From Bacteroidota bacterium (GTDB taxonomy: Bacteria; Bacteroidota; Bacteroidia; Chitinophagales; Chitinophagaceae), in assembly GCA_023386045.1 (NCBI GenBank), contig JAEWKK010000012.1, forward strand, positions 124,001 to 188,000: a DNA stretch of 64,000 nucleotides. Direction: 5' to 3'. Positions 37,033 through 46,291 of this stretch are shown piece by piece. The notes below the pieces were generated by a model. It was not told where the DNA came from and made no database searches. It saw only the letters and a program-made list of their open reading frames with translations. The first letter of the stretch is position 1; each line of letters opens with the position of its first letter. Position numbers and translations under genes: made by a program.

Positions 37033-37689
37033 ATGGTGATCAAAGTAATTATATCGGTTCTTAGCCTGTGCAGTTTATTTGCCTGCAACTCCGAAAAAAA
37101 TTATAAAACAATGAGCTCTTCACTGATTAATACTAGTGTAGGTGATAAAACCGATACGGCCACTTTTGCTACGGGTTGTTTCTGGTGTACGGAAGCCATC
37201 TTTGAAAGCCTGAATGGTGTGTTGAAAGTAACTTCAGGATATACAGGGGGTCATGTAAAAAATCCAACTTACAAAGAAGTATGCAGTGGTGAAACAGGCC
37301 ATGCAGAATGTGTCCAGGTAGTATATGAACCCAACAAGATCACCTATGATGAATTGCTTGAAGTGTTTTTTGAAGTGCATGATCCCACAAGCCTGAACAG
37401 ACAGGGCGCTGATGTGGGTACACAATATCGCAGTGCTATTTTCTATCACAACGATGAACAGAAGGTCAAGGCCGAATTTTATAAAAATGAACTGAATAAG
37501 AATGGCGCCTTTGATAAACCTGTTGTAACAGAGATCTCTCCTGCCACGGTATTTTACACTGCCGAGGATTATCACCAGGAATATTACGAGAATAACAAGA
37601 ACTCCAACCCGTATTGTTCCGTGGTCATTCGCCCTAAAATGGAAAAATTCAAAAAGGTATTCGGAAATAAACTCAAGAGCAGCAATTAA
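37033..37689 (+). CDS. msrA: Peptide methionine sulfoxide reductase MsrA (lipoprotein form)
   Basis: 218 residues from the ATG at 37033. The frame opens earlier at 36976, but this ATG begins a lipoprotein signal (MVIKVIISVLSLCSLFACNS, lipid Cys18). MsrA active site: Cys49 in ATGCFWCTEAIFE, followed by GVLKVTSGYTGGHVKNPTY and HDPTSLNRQGADVGTQYRS; the tail YHQEYYENN completes the domain. It repairs Met-S-sulfoxide, here probably in the periplasm, with the resolving Cys not obvious near the C-terminus (NPYCSVVI is a candidate). Confidence 0.92.
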   Translation: MVIKVIISVLSLCSLFACNSEKNYKTMSSSLINTSVGDKTDTATFATGCFWCTEAIFESLNGVLKVTSGYTGGHVKNPTYKEVCSGETGHAECVQVVYEPNKITYDELLEVFFEVHDPTSLNRQGADVGTQYRSAIFYHNDEQKVKAEFYKNELNKNGAFDKPVVTEISPATVFYTAEDYHQEYYENNKNSNPYCSVVIRPKMEKFKKVFGNKLKSSN

Positions 37690-37723
37690 TGTATATTGGC
37701 TCTGGTTTATTTAATGAATTCCT

Positions 37724-38761
37724 ATGAGAAGATATCTTCTTTCTTTCCTTGTTTTTTTATTTTTCCTTTCCAGCATACAGGCACAAAGAACTTTGCCGAC
37801 AGTGCAGGTACTAACCTCCGGTACTAAAACTTCCCTTCGTGGTTTATCAGTTGTAAACGACCAGGTGATCTGGGTGAGTGGCAGCAATGGAACTGTTGGC
37901 CGCAGCAGCAATGGTGGCAAGGACTGGAAGTGGATGGTGGTGAAGGGCTTTGACTCGGTTGACTTCCGTGATATTGAAGGTTTTGATGCAGCTACAGCCG
38001 TGATCATGGGCACAGGCTCTCCTGCTCATATTCTCAAAACAAATGATGGCGGTGAAAGCTGGAAAGTAGTTTACGAGAACAAAGGTAGCGCTATGTTCCT
38101 TGATGCCATGGAATTCTGGAATGAACGTGCTGGAATTGTGATTGGCGATCCCATAAATGGAAGGTTCTTCGTAGCACGCAGCTTTGATGGAGGTAGCAGC
38201 TGGAAAGAAATTCCTGAAGACAGGCGTCCTGTTGCCGATAGCGGAGAAGCCTGCTTTGCGGCCAGTGGTACCAACGTCAGGGCTCTGGATAATGATGAAG
38301 CCATATTCATTTCCGGAGGCCTCAGCTCAAATGTTTTCATACGCGACAAGAAAATAAAATTGCCTTTACTGCAGGGAAAAGAAACTACAGGAGCTAATTC
38401 TATTGCTGTCTGGGACCGTTATCATAAAAAAGGTGGCAGCAGACTTGTAGTTGTAGGTGGTGATTTCAACCAAAGAAATTCAGACAGTCTCAATTGCGCT
38501 TACAGCACCGACAGGGGAAAAACCTGGAAACTTTCCAAAACACCGCCACATGGCTACAGGAGCTGCGTTGAATACCTTGATAAAAAGATTTTGGTCGCCT
38601 GTGGATTGACAGGTGTTGATTTCAGTTCTGATAATGCAAATAACTGGAAACAGATCTCCAATGAAGGATTTCATGTTTGCAGGATCGCTAAATTGGGAAC
38701 AGCTGTTTTTTTTGCTGGTGGAAATGGAAAGATCGGTAAGCTGGTTTTTGAAGAGAAATAA
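37724..38761 (+). CDS. YCF48/BNR-repeat secreted beta-propeller protein
   Basis: 345 residues with a signal peptide (ending SIQAQRT). At least four BNR/Asp-box-like motifs lie at regular spacing: RSSNGGKDWKW, KTNDGGESWKVV, RSFDGGSSWKEI and STDRGKTWKLSK. They predict a YCF48-like beta-propeller. In plants and cyanobacteria YCF48 helps assemble photosystem II; in Bacteroidota such proteins are called oxidoreductases or photosystem stability-like factors without proven function. The preceding msrA gene ends 34 bp upstream in the same direction. Confidence 0.8.
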   Translation: MRRYLLSFLVFLFFLSSIQAQRTLPTVQVLTSGTKTSLRGLSVVNDQVIWVSGSNGTVGRSSNGGKDWKWMVVKGFDSVDFRDIEGFDAATAVIMGTGSPAHILKTNDGGESWKVVYENKGSAMFLDAMEFWNERAGIVIGDPINGRFFVARSFDGGSSWKEIPEDRRPVADSGEACFAASGTNVRALDNDEAIFISGGLSSNVFIRDKKIKLPLLQGKETTGANSIAVWDRYHKKGGSRLVVVGGDFNQRNSDSLNCAYSTDRGKTWKLSKTPPHGYRSCVEYLDKKILVACGLTGVDFSSDNANNWKQISNEGFHVCRIAKLGTAVFFAGGNGKIGKLVFEEK

Positions 38762-38791
38762 TACAGCCCTGCCAGGATATAAATTTCAAAC

Positions 38792-39505
38792 TTGGATGAA
38801 TCACTAGAAATATTGGTTGCTTATTACGAGGATGAGAAAAAACACCTGCTCCAACAGATTGAAGAATATGCAAAAGACTGGGAATTTGAATTTGCACAGT
38901 TTCACACACAGGCATTATACAAAGTAAATAGCAGACTACGTACACTTTACAGTTTACAGGACAGAAATTTTCCGGATAAGGACATGAAAAAGAATATCAT
39001 CCTGAATCTGGAAAATAAGATCCAATCGGAAGGTTCCGCACCTATGCTGGAATATTTTACCCTCAGGCTTCAGAAAGAAAAAGAGTCTTTGAGCATTCTT
39101 GAACAGAACATCGATCCTGTAAAAGATCTTCATTCCAATTTATTCAATCAATCCCTCAACCAGTTACTGAAAAGAGAAATCAGGCAGTTGACATTGCATC
39201 TGAACAGGGATGATCAATTCATTTTTGAATTTTCTTATAGAGCCAAAGTTTTAAAAGTCAATATTCCTTACATAAAAAAGCACCTCAGAAACAACATCCT
39301 TACGGAAGAGAATATGATAGTACTGGGAAAGATGGGTTTTGTTTACAATAAAAACAAAAGCAGCCTCACACTTCTGATTCACGAAGCCAGGGAAAAAATA
39401 GCAAGCGAAATAAATTGGCGGATAGCAAAAATTGTTTTTGAGCTTTTGCAATTCTCCTCTTTTGAAGGAAAAACTTTCATTGAAATAAGGGATCGATCCA
39501 GGTAA
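38792..39505 (+). CDS. Hypothetical alpha-helical protein
   Basis: 237 residues starting with TTG at 38792: the frame is closed by TAA 12 bases upstream and the next in-frame ATG is about 64 codons further on, so TTG is the likely start. The protein is helical with several Leu/Lys/Glu heptad stretches (for example LLQQIEEYAKDWEFEFAQFH and LLKREIRQLTLHLNRDD). I do not recognise a domain. Its start lies 30 bp after the YCF48-like gene and the direction is the same; it may be co-transcribed with it. Confidence 0.65.
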   Translation: MDESLEILVAYYEDEKKHLLQQIEEYAKDWEFEFAQFHTQALYKVNSRLRTLYSLQDRNFPDKDMKKNIILNLENKIQSEGSAPMLEYFTLRLQKEKESLSILEQNIDPVKDLHSNLFNQSLNQLLKREIRQLTLHLNRDDQFIFEFSYRAKVLKVNIPYIKKHLRNNILTEENMIVLGKMGFVYNKNKSSLTLLIHEAREKIASEINWRIAKIVFELLQFSSFEGKTFIEIRDRSR

Positions 39506-39530
39506 GATGATTCAGGAACAACAGGCTAGA

Positions 39531-40139
39531 TCAATTCTTATCACCGTTCAGGGCTTTCAGAATATCAGCTATCGCCAGTCTTTTCTTATAGTCCTCTTCA
39601 AAATATCGGAATGATACAGCGCCGTCGGTATTAACAATATACACCGCAGGGACAGGCAGGTAGGCTTCCTTTAGTTGTCCGTTAATCTTCAACAGGTCTA
39701 TTGGAGGATTGGAATTCTTATACCTGTTAACGGTTTTCTCTTCTACTTTATAAGCTACCTTATAAGCTTTGGAGATCTTCATATCCTTATCATAAATGAT
39801 TGGAAAGCTGGCTCCTGTTCTTGATACGGTTGTATCAATACCTTCATCTCCCTCAGGTGTGATGACTACGAGTTCGGCATTCGCCTCTTTTATAAGTTCA
39901 AGAGAATCCTGCAACCTCTTCATGTATTTACTGCAATAGGGACACCAGTAACCCCTGTAAAAAACAACCACTACATTTCCTTTCTTCCGAAGTTCTTTCA
40001 TATTCACTTCCTTTCCATCCTGGTCAGTGGCTTTAAAATCAGCTGCTTTGGAATTGATGAAAAGTCCTTCTGGCTTTTCCTGTGCCTGCGAAAAAAGGAA
40101 AGCAAAAAGAAATAAAACTGAGGCTGCTATTTTTTTCAT
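39531..40139 (-). CDS. Secreted peroxiredoxin/thioredoxin-like protein (AhpC/TSA family)
   Basis: 202 residues with an N-terminal signal peptide (MKKIAASVLFLFAFLFSQAQ). The thioredoxin-fold active site is FYRGYWCPYCSKYMK (Cys66 and Cys69, CPYC). The family features KAADFKATDQDGKEV before it and AVYIVNTDGAVSF after it are present. It probably reduces peroxides or disulfides in the periplasm. An exact TAnnTTTG promoter element (40156-40163) precedes it. Confidence 0.85.
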   Translation of the reverse strand: MKKIAASVLFLFAFLFSQAQEKPEGLFINSKAADFKATDQDGKEVNMKELRKKGNVVVVFYRGYWCPYCSKYMKRLQDSLELIKEANAELVVITPEGDEGIDTTVSRTGASFPIIYDKDMKISKAYKVAYKVEEKTVNRYKNSNPPIDLLKINGQLKEAYLPVPAVYIVNTDGAVSFRYFEEDYKKRLAIADILKALNGDKN

Positions 40140-40155
40140 AATGGCTATTGTCTTT

Positions 40156-40163
40156 CAAATTTA
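40156..40163 (-). promoter_or_regulatory. -7 element for the peroxiredoxin-like gene
   Basis: TAAATTTG on the minus strand matches TAnnTTTG exactly, 17 bp before the ATG. A convincing -33 element is not seen. Confidence 0.45.
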
Positions 40164-40239
40164 AAAGGTAAATCTGTTCCGGAGAATAAGATGAAAGGGA
40201 TTAACAGTTTGTTGCACGAAAGTAGTTTCAGTTGAATTT

Positions 40240-40572
40240 TTACTTTTTGAACATAAAATAAACGGCTCCTAAAAGCAGTGCAAAGCTGATGAGATACCTG
40301 GAATGAAAAGGTTCTTTTAATACCAGCACCGCAAAAAAGCTGAAAACCACAAGGGTTATCACTTCCTGCAGCATCTTCAATTGAAAAGTATTGACACCGC
40401 TCATAAAACCGATCCTGTTAGCTGGCACCATCAGGCAGTATTCAAAAAATGCGATCAGCCAGCTAAGTAAAATTGCTTTCCACAATGGCCAGCCTGTATA
40501 CTTGAGGTGATAATACCAGGCCAGCGTCATAAAGATGTTGGATGTTGTTAGAAGTACAATGGTGCGAATCAT
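40240..40572 (-). CDS. DMT/DUF486-family small membrane protein
   Basis: 110 residues with four hydrophobic helices. The sequence resembles DUF486, a short drug/metabolite-transporter superfamily protein: TLAWYYHLKY near the start, LLSWLIAFFEYCLMVPANRIG in the middle and SFFAVLVLKEPFHSRYLISF near the end. Transport function unproven. It lies downstream of the smc stop with a heptamer array between the two. Confidence 0.8.
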   Translation of the reverse strand: MIRTIVLLTTSNIFMTLAWYYHLKYTGWPLWKAILLSWLIAFFEYCLMVPANRIGFMSGVNTFQLKMLQEVITLVVFSFFAVLVLKEPFHSRYLISFALLLGAVYFMFKK

Positions 40573-40637
40573 ACGAGATCAAATTAAAACAAATGGTCAG
40601 CTGAAACTGACCATGACAAATTATATATAAGATTAGG

Positions 40638-40746
40638 AACCATAAACCATCAACCATAAGCATACTCACCTCTCACCACTCACCATTCACTACTCACCAT
40701 TCACTACTCACCACTCACTACTCACCACTCACTACTCACCACTCAC
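40638..40746. repeat. Heptamer array (YAYTCAC type) between smc and DUF486 gene
   Basis: Twelve consecutive 7-bp units run from 40663 to 40746: TACTCAC, CTCTCAC, CACTCAC, CATTCAC, TACTCAC, CATTCAC, TACTCAC, CACTCAC, TACTCAC, CACTCAC, TACTCAC, CACTCAC. It ends 5 bp from the smc stop codon. Just before it (from about 40638) are three units of another 7-bp word, AACCATA-like. The reverse complement GTGARTR matches the arrays at 57179 and 61530. Confidence 0.85.
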
Positions 40747-40751
40747 CATTC

Positions 40752-43700
40752 CTAATTCAGGCTTCTGAAATCCACCGGTACCAGCTTGCTAACACCAGGT
40801 TCCTGCATGGTTACACCATAGATCACATCCACAGTGCTCATGGTAGTCTTGTTGTGAGTAACAATGATAAACTGCGAATTGTTACTGAACTCACGGATCA
40901 TCTTGGTGAACTTGCCCACGTTGGCATCGTCAAGCGGTGCATCCACCTCATCCAGGATACAGAATGGCGCAGGCTTGATCAGGTAGATCGCAAACAGCAA
41001 GGCAGTTGCAGTCAGCGTACGTTCTCCCCCACTCAACTGACCGATACTGCTCGGACGTTTGCCTTTCGGCTTTGCCATGATATCGATACCTGTTTCAGCA
41101 AGATTATCCGGATTGTCGAGGATCAGGTCACACTGGTCATCTTCTGTAAATAAGGATTTGAATACCATCTGGAAATTCTCTCTTACCTGGTTAAAGGTTT
41201 CCAGGAATTTCTGGTTGGCTGTAGTTTCTACTTCCGCAATGGTTTGCAAAAGGCTTTGCTTGGCATTTACGAGATCATCTTTTTGTTCAACAATAAACTC
41301 ATAACGCTTTTTCATTTCCTCGAAAGCCTCAATGGCTGTAGGATTGACTTCACCCAGATTCTCCAATCTTTTTTTCATGCGGTCGGCTTTTTCCTGGAGT
41401 TCTTCAACAGGTGTTTCACCTGTACGGGGCTCATCAAGTATATCTTCCAGCACAATGCGGAATTCAACATTCAGTCTTTCCTTCATTCCTGCCAGTTGCA
41501 GTTTCACTTCATTGAGCCTGTCCTTGATAGAAGAAAGCAAATGTTCGATCTGCTCTTTCTCTTTCACTTTATGACGCAACTCGCTTTCCTTGGCACTTAA
41601 CTGGTTCCTGATATTGTAGTAAGCCTGGTCTGCCTCATTCAACGTATGTTCTTCGGTTTCTTTCTTGCGTAACAGTTCATACAAACCTTCTTCTACTGTC
41701 TTCAGGTTTTCTTCCGAAGTAGAAATGTTTTCTTTTGTCTCTTTTAATTGAACCGTATTGCTTTCCACCTGGCTACGCAGATCTGCCAGCTGGTTGCTTT
41801 TGAAATGAAGTTCCTGCTTCAATGCAGCGATCTTGCTTTGTTCACGTGTTACCTGGAGATTCAGGTTGTTGTATTGCGTGTTGATTTCGTTATAAGCGAT
41901 CTCGATCTCACTGTAATCAGATTCGGCAGTTCCTAACTGTGATGTATAGCTGCTGAGACTTTCATTCAACTGATTCAGCTCCAGCCTCACCGCTTCAATG
42001 GAGGCATGCGCCTGGTCCAGTTGCCCCTGAAGATCTTCTATCCTGTTCTGGGCCTGCGATTGGGAATTATGCAGGTTTTCCAATTTATTGAGAATAGAAA
42101 ATAACTGGTTGTTCAACTGCAATATTTCCTGCTCCGTCTGGCGAATCAGGTTTTCTTTCAGATCAGCATTAAAGGTGATGACTTCATTATGCCTCGACTG
42201 GATCATGGCGTTCAGTTCATCAACAGCTATCTGTTGGGCTGCAATTTCTTCGCGAAGCTTTTCAAGGTTTTTGGCGCGGCCGATCTTTTTTCCTTCAAAC
42301 AATCCTACTGATCCACCCGTAAGCGTATAACTTCCTTTTACATACTTGCCATGTTTTTCCAGAACAACAAATCCATTGCTGTTTTGAAGCGCTGATTCAT
42401 CGCTGGCAATGAATACCTTTCCCAGCAGGTGTTCGGCAAGTTTCCGGTACTGGCCTTCTACTTCAATCACTTCAAGTGCTGGAATAGCACCATCCAGATC
42501 ATGACCAGCCAGGTTATTCCCACTTTCATTGATCTTATCCAGCAGGAAGAAATTGGCCTTCCCTTTTTTGTTTTCATCCAATAAATGAACCGCCTGCAAA
42601 CCTTCAACGAGGTTGTTGACAACATAATAATTCAGGTAAGGTTCCAAAACATTTTCAACAGCAGCCCTGTATTCTTCCTTTACATAGATGATATCAGAAA
42701 GTATGGGCGCCCTATGGTTCCAGCCTTCATTCTTGTGCAGGAATTTTACACTTTCAGGATAACCTTCCATGGAATCAATCAGGCTTTTGAGAAGGTCGTG
42801 CTCATTCTTTTTTGAATCAAGCTTACGGTTCTCATCAGCCAGTTGCATCCTCAAACCTTCTAACACTTCCTGGGTCTGGAGAATTTGCTCTTTCGTTCTT
42901 TCATGGTGTTGCTGCAATTGCTCAAGGTCTGTTTGCTTTGATTGCAATTGCTGGTGTTTTTCTTCTTTCTCTACTTCAAGTCCATGTACCTGGTCCTGCC
43001 TGGTTGCCTTTTCTTCTTCCAGGTGGAAGATGGTGCGTTGCAGGTTTTGTATGGAGGTATCAGCAACGGCCACTTTCTTTTCCGCATCAAACTGGCTGCG
43101 TTGAATTTGTTGGTAAGCTGTCCTCAGTGAGTTGAGTGCATTTCTCTTTTCATCCAACACAGCTCTTTTTTCATCCACCTGAGAGCGGAGTTCTTCCAGT
43201 TGTCCATCCAGGTTTTCAAGTGTTCCTTCTTCTTCTGTGATCTGCTGTTGTGTAAAGCTGATGCTCTCTTCTATTCCTGTGATCTGTCCCTCGGCCTTGC
43301 CAAGAAACTGCGACAGGCTTGATTCTCTTTCCCGCAAATATTCCAGTCGCTGCGAAGCCAGGTTTTTTTCATTTTCCCTGGTTCGAATATTTTGAACCAG
43401 CTCATTGAAACTTTGTTGCAGCACATGCAGTTCATTTTCTCTTTCAATGAATCCAACACGTTCCTGCTCAAGCGCAGCTTCTTCTGTGGCCACCAGCGCT
43501 TCAAGAGCAATACGCTTATCGGTTTCTGTTTCGTGCTGTTCGTTCAGATCTCTGAAAGTCAGGTTGAAGCCTTCGAGCGCCGCTTTAGCCAGTTCAATGC
43601 TGATCTCGCGGTAGTCTTTTTTGATCTCGTAATATTTCTGGGCCTTTTTCGCCTGGTTTTCCAGCGTTTTCAGCTGGTTATTGATCTCGAATAAAAGGTC

Positions 43701-44276
43701 TTCGATACGGGCAAGATCCTGCTCCGTTGCGTCTAGTTTTTGTTTGGCTTCTTTTTTCCTGGTTTTGTAGATGGATATTCCCGCGGCCTGTTCCAGCATT
43801 CTGCGACGGCTATTTTCCTTATCCTTGATCAGGTCATCCACCATTCCTAATTCGATGATGGCATAGCTGTCAGTTGAAACACCGGTATCCATGAACAGGT
43901 TCTGAATATCCTTCAGGCGGCACTGAACATCATTCAAACGATATTCACTCTCACCGTTTTTGTAAAATTTACGGGTAATGGTGATGGTACTGAACTCTGT
44001 AGGCAGCAGGTTCTTGGTATTCTCAAAAGTGAGGCTTACCTCCGCCAATCCGGAAGCACTGCGGGTTTTGGAGCCATTAAAGACCAGGCTTTCCAGGTTT
44101 TCGGAACGGAGATGAGAGATCTTCTGCTCACCGATCACCCATCGGATGCTGTCCACGATATTACTTTTTCCGCATCCATTGGGCCCCACGATGCCCGTGA
44201 TGTTTTCATCGAAGCTAACAAGGGTTTTGTCTGCAAAGCTTTTAAAGCCCTTGATTTCCAGTGATTTTAGTCGCAC
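40752..44276 (-). CDS. smc: Chromosome segregation protein SMC
   Basis: 1174 residues starting with GTG (44274-44276). N-terminal Walker A GIVGPNGCGKSNIVDSIRW; long coiled coils; a hinge domain about residues 510-670 (EGYPESVKFLHKNEGW at its start); and the C-terminal ATPase with signature LSGGERTLTATALLFAIY and Walker B FCILDEVDAPLDD. It forms the condensin that compacts and segregates chromosomes, loading with ScpA/ScpB, not in this window. A TAnnTTTG promoter element (44300-44307) lies 24 bp upstream. Confidence 0.95.
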   Translation of the reverse strand: MRLKSLEIKGFKSFADKTLVSFDENITGIVGPNGCGKSNIVDSIRWVIGEQKISHLRSENLESLVFNGSKTRSASGLAEVSLTFENTKNLLPTEFSTITITRKFYKNGESEYRLNDVQCRLKDIQNLFMDTGVSTDSYAIIELGMVDDLIKDKENSRRRMLEQAAGISIYKTRKKEAKQKLDATEQDLARIEDLLFEINNQLKTLENQAKKAQKYYEIKKDYREISIELAKAALEGFNLTFRDLNEQHETETDKRIALEALVATEEAALEQERVGFIERENELHVLQQSFNELVQNIRTRENEKNLASQRLEYLRERESSLSQFLGKAEGQITGIEESISFTQQQITEEEGTLENLDGQLEELRSQVDEKRAVLDEKRNALNSLRTAYQQIQRSQFDAEKKVAVADTSIQNLQRTIFHLEEEKATRQDQVHGLEVEKEEKHQQLQSKQTDLEQLQQHHERTKEQILQTQEVLEGLRMQLADENRKLDSKKNEHDLLKSLIDSMEGYPESVKFLHKNEGWNHRAPILSDIIYVKEEYRAAVENVLEPYLNYYVVNNLVEGLQAVHLLDENKKGKANFFLLDKINESGNNLAGHDLDGAIPALEVIEVEGQYRKLAEHLLGKVFIASDESALQNSNGFVVLEKHGKYVKGSYTLTGGSVGLFEGKKIGRAKNLEKLREEIAAQQIAVDELNAMIQSRHNEVITFNADLKENLIRQTEQEILQLNNQLFSILNKLENLHNSQSQAQNRIEDLQGQLDQAHASIEAVRLELNQLNESLSSYTSQLGTAESDYSEIEIAYNEINTQYNNLNLQVTREQSKIAALKQELHFKSNQLADLRSQVESNTVQLKETKENISTSEENLKTVEEGLYELLRKKETEEHTLNEADQAYYNIRNQLSAKESELRHKVKEKEQIEHLLSSIKDRLNEVKLQLAGMKERLNVEFRIVLEDILDEPRTGETPVEELQEKADRMKKRLENLGEVNPTAIEAFEEMKKRYEFIVEQKDDLVNAKQSLLQTIAEVETTANQKFLETFNQVRENFQMVFKSLFTEDDQCDLILDNPDNLAETGIDIMAKPKGKRPSSIGQLSGGERTLTATALLFAIYLIKPAPFCILDEVDAPLDDANVGKFTKMIREFSNNSQFIIVTHNKTTMSTVDVIYGVTMQEPGVSKLVPVDFRSLN

Positions 44277-44299
44277 TCTTTCAGCATTTTTGTGACGGG

Positions 44300-44307
44300 C
44301 AAATATA
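44300..44307 (-). promoter_or_regulatory. -7 element for smc
   Basis: TATATTTG on the minus strand exactly matches TAnnTTTG, 23 bp upstream of the GTG start. It fits an smc-specific promoter. Confidence 0.55.
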
Positions 44308-44452
44308 ACGGAATGAAGCCAGAAAGATGGTCATTTTAACAGGGTGGCGGCCATGTTTATTCCCATTTTTTACACAGGTAGCAGACTACACAAAAAATTG
44401 GCGGGCACCTGAATTTTGTTATCTTGAAACCGAAACAAAATCATTCATTTCT

Positions 44453-45238
44453 ATGCCGACGATAATTGTTCCGACAGATTTTTCGCAGGTGGCCGACAAT
44501 GCCGCCCGCTATGCCGCGCAGATGATCAAAGGAAATTATGATGTAAACCTGATCCTGCTGCATGTTTACGACAAGGCCTCCGATAAACAAGAAGCCGAAA
44601 TACTGCTGGAAAGACTAAAAGACGAACTACAGACCAAAAACTTCATCAAGATCGAATGCAGACTGGAAGAAAATGGCGATTTCATTGACACCCTGGAGCG
44701 CCATGCCCGCCATACCGACGCTCACCTTGTGGTGATGGGCATTACAGGTAAATCCAGGCTGGAACAGGTGTTCATGGGAAGCAACACGCTCAAGATGGTG
44801 GAAAGGAACATATGTCCCATCCTGATCATCCCGGCCACCGCCCAGTATTTTGAAGTAAAGAATGCCTGCCTCCTTTCTGATTTTAAAGATGTTCACCAGA
44901 ATATTCCTGAAGTTCCCATTAAAAACGTTTTACGCATCCTGAAACCATCACTTCATATCATCAACGTGAACACAGAACATTACGTTTCATTGACGCAGGA
45001 ATACATGGAAGAAAGAGGAAGGCTGCTTGACATGTTCAAGGAATTCAGACCTGAGTTTTATTTTATCGGTACCTATGATCTGCATGAAACAGTGCAAACC
45101 TTTGTTGCCGACAAACATATTGATCTGTTGATCAGCATACCAAGAAACCATTCCTTCTTTGGAAATATGTTTAAAACAAGCAACACCAAACGTCTTGTAT
45201 ATGAAAGCAGGATTCCGATCCTTGCCGCTCATGCCTGA
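44453..45238 (+). CDS. Universal stress protein (tandem UspA domains)
   Basis: 261 residues from ATG at 44453; the frame extends 42 codons upstream without a fitting start. The first UspA domain begins MPTIIVPTDFSQVADNAARY and carries the ATP-binding-like VMGITGKSRLEQVFMGSNTLKM pattern, shown here by MGITGKSRLEQVF and MGSNT. A second, more degenerate domain follows to the C-terminus, ending in NTKRLVYESRIPILAAHA. Typical stress protein; target unknown. A strong terminator follows at 45265. Confidence 0.85.
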   Translation: MPTIIVPTDFSQVADNAARYAAQMIKGNYDVNLILLHVYDKASDKQEAEILLERLKDELQTKNFIKIECRLEENGDFIDTLERHARHTDAHLVVMGITGKSRLEQVFMGSNTLKMVERNICPILIIPATAQYFEVKNACLLSDFKDVHQNIPEVPIKNVLRILKPSLHIINVNTEHYVSLTQEYMEERGRLLDMFKEFRPEFYFIGTYDLHETVQTFVADKHIDLLISIPRNHSFFGNMFKTSNTKRLVYESRIPILAAHA

Positions 45239-45264
45239 TCAATGATGGTCATTTGACTTTACAG

Positions 45265-45300
45265 GCCTCTTGAGTTAATTTCGCCTCAAGAGGCTTTTTT
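45265..45300 (+). terminator. Rho-independent terminator after the universal stress gene
   Basis: GCCTCTTGAG (45265-45274) pairs with CTCAAGAGGC (45285-45294), a perfect 10-bp stem with a 10-base loop, followed by six T residues. It lies 26 bp after the UspA stop codon. Confidence 0.85.
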
Positions 45301-45317
45301 ATTTTGATTGTTTGATT

Positions 45318-46265
45318 ATGAAGAATGTAAAACTGATAGAAGTTCCTTCAGAAATTGGTGCCGGTACCCGTGGAGCCAGTCTTGGCATTGAGGCGATCAA
45401 GATCGCTGCACTGGATTTCATGAGCAATTTTTTTATTCATTTCCCATCGGAAAAAGTTCCTGTTGACAATAAGCTTTTGTTTGAACCCATTGAATCTCCT
45501 TATGCCAAACGCATCAAAGGAATCGCTTCCATGTATGATAAGGTAAGTAAGGCAGTAAGTGATAGTATCAAAAGCAATTTCTTTCCAGTTGTTATCAGTG
45601 GAGACCATTCCACTGCAGGGGCAACCATTGCAGGCATCAAGATCGCAAAACCCAAGAGCAAACTGGGTGTAATTTGGATTGATGCGCACGCCGATATGCA
45701 TACGCCTTACACCACACCATCAGGAAATATGCATGGCATGCCGCTGGCAATATCCATCAACGAGGACAATGAAGAAAGCGCGGTGCATGATCTGGACCCC
45801 GAGACCATCAAACAGTGGAATTATCTCAAGCACCTTGGAAAGATCGCACCAAAAGTTTTGCCGGAAGACATTGTCTATGTTTCACTCCGTGATTATGAAA
45901 AAGAAGAAAAGAAACTGATTGATAAATATGGCATCAAGGTCATTACAACTAAAGAAGTTCGAAGCAAGGGACCAGAAAACGTGGTAAGAGCGTTGACAAG
46001 ATACCTTAGCGACTGCACTGATATTTATGTTTCGTTTGATGTAGACAGCCTGGATTCTTCCATCAGCAAGGGAACAGGTACACCAGTAAGCAATGGATTG
46101 AAAGAAAGAGAAGCAGAAGATCTGATATCAAAGCTGATGCAAAACAGGAAGGTGTGCTGCTTCGAAATCACTGAAGTCAATCCTACACTGGACAAAGAAA
46201 ACCTGATGGCTGAAATAGCATTTAATATCCTTCAAAGAAGTGTGAATGTGCTGATGATGAGTTGA
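45318..46265 (+). CDS. Arginase/agmatinase/formimidoylglutamase family protein
   Basis: 315 residues from the ATG at 45318 (MKNVKLIEVPSEIGAGTRG); a TTG two codons earlier is less likely. The binuclear manganese site is clear: His in ISGDHSTAGA, WIDAHADMHT (Asp-x-His-x-Asp), and YVSFDVDSLD (Asp-x-Asp). The family hydrolyses guanidino compounds (arginine, agmatine or formimidoylglutamate). The loop GNMHGMPLAIS after the DAHAD motif is typical of arginase-like members, but the substrate is not certain. It overlaps a possible start of the next gene by 4 bp. Confidence 0.88.
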   Translation: MKNVKLIEVPSEIGAGTRGASLGIEAIKIAALDFMSNFFIHFPSEKVPVDNKLLFEPIESPYAKRIKGIASMYDKVSKAVSDSIKSNFFPVVISGDHSTAGATIAGIKIAKPKSKLGVIWIDAHADMHTPYTTPSGNMHGMPLAISINEDNEESAVHDLDPETIKQWNYLKHLGKIAPKVLPEDIVYVSLRDYEKEEKKLIDKYGIKVITTKEVRSKGPENVVRALTRYLSDCTDIYVSFDVDSLDSSISKGTGTPVSNGLKEREAEDLISKLMQNRKVCCFEITEVNPTLDKENLMAEIAFNILQRSVNVLMMS

Positions 46266-46291
46266 CATCAAGGTCGATTAAAAATGTATTC

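Noticed and set aside
40663..40746. Possible CRISPR array near smc
   Set aside because: Units are only 7 bp, contiguous and without spacers.
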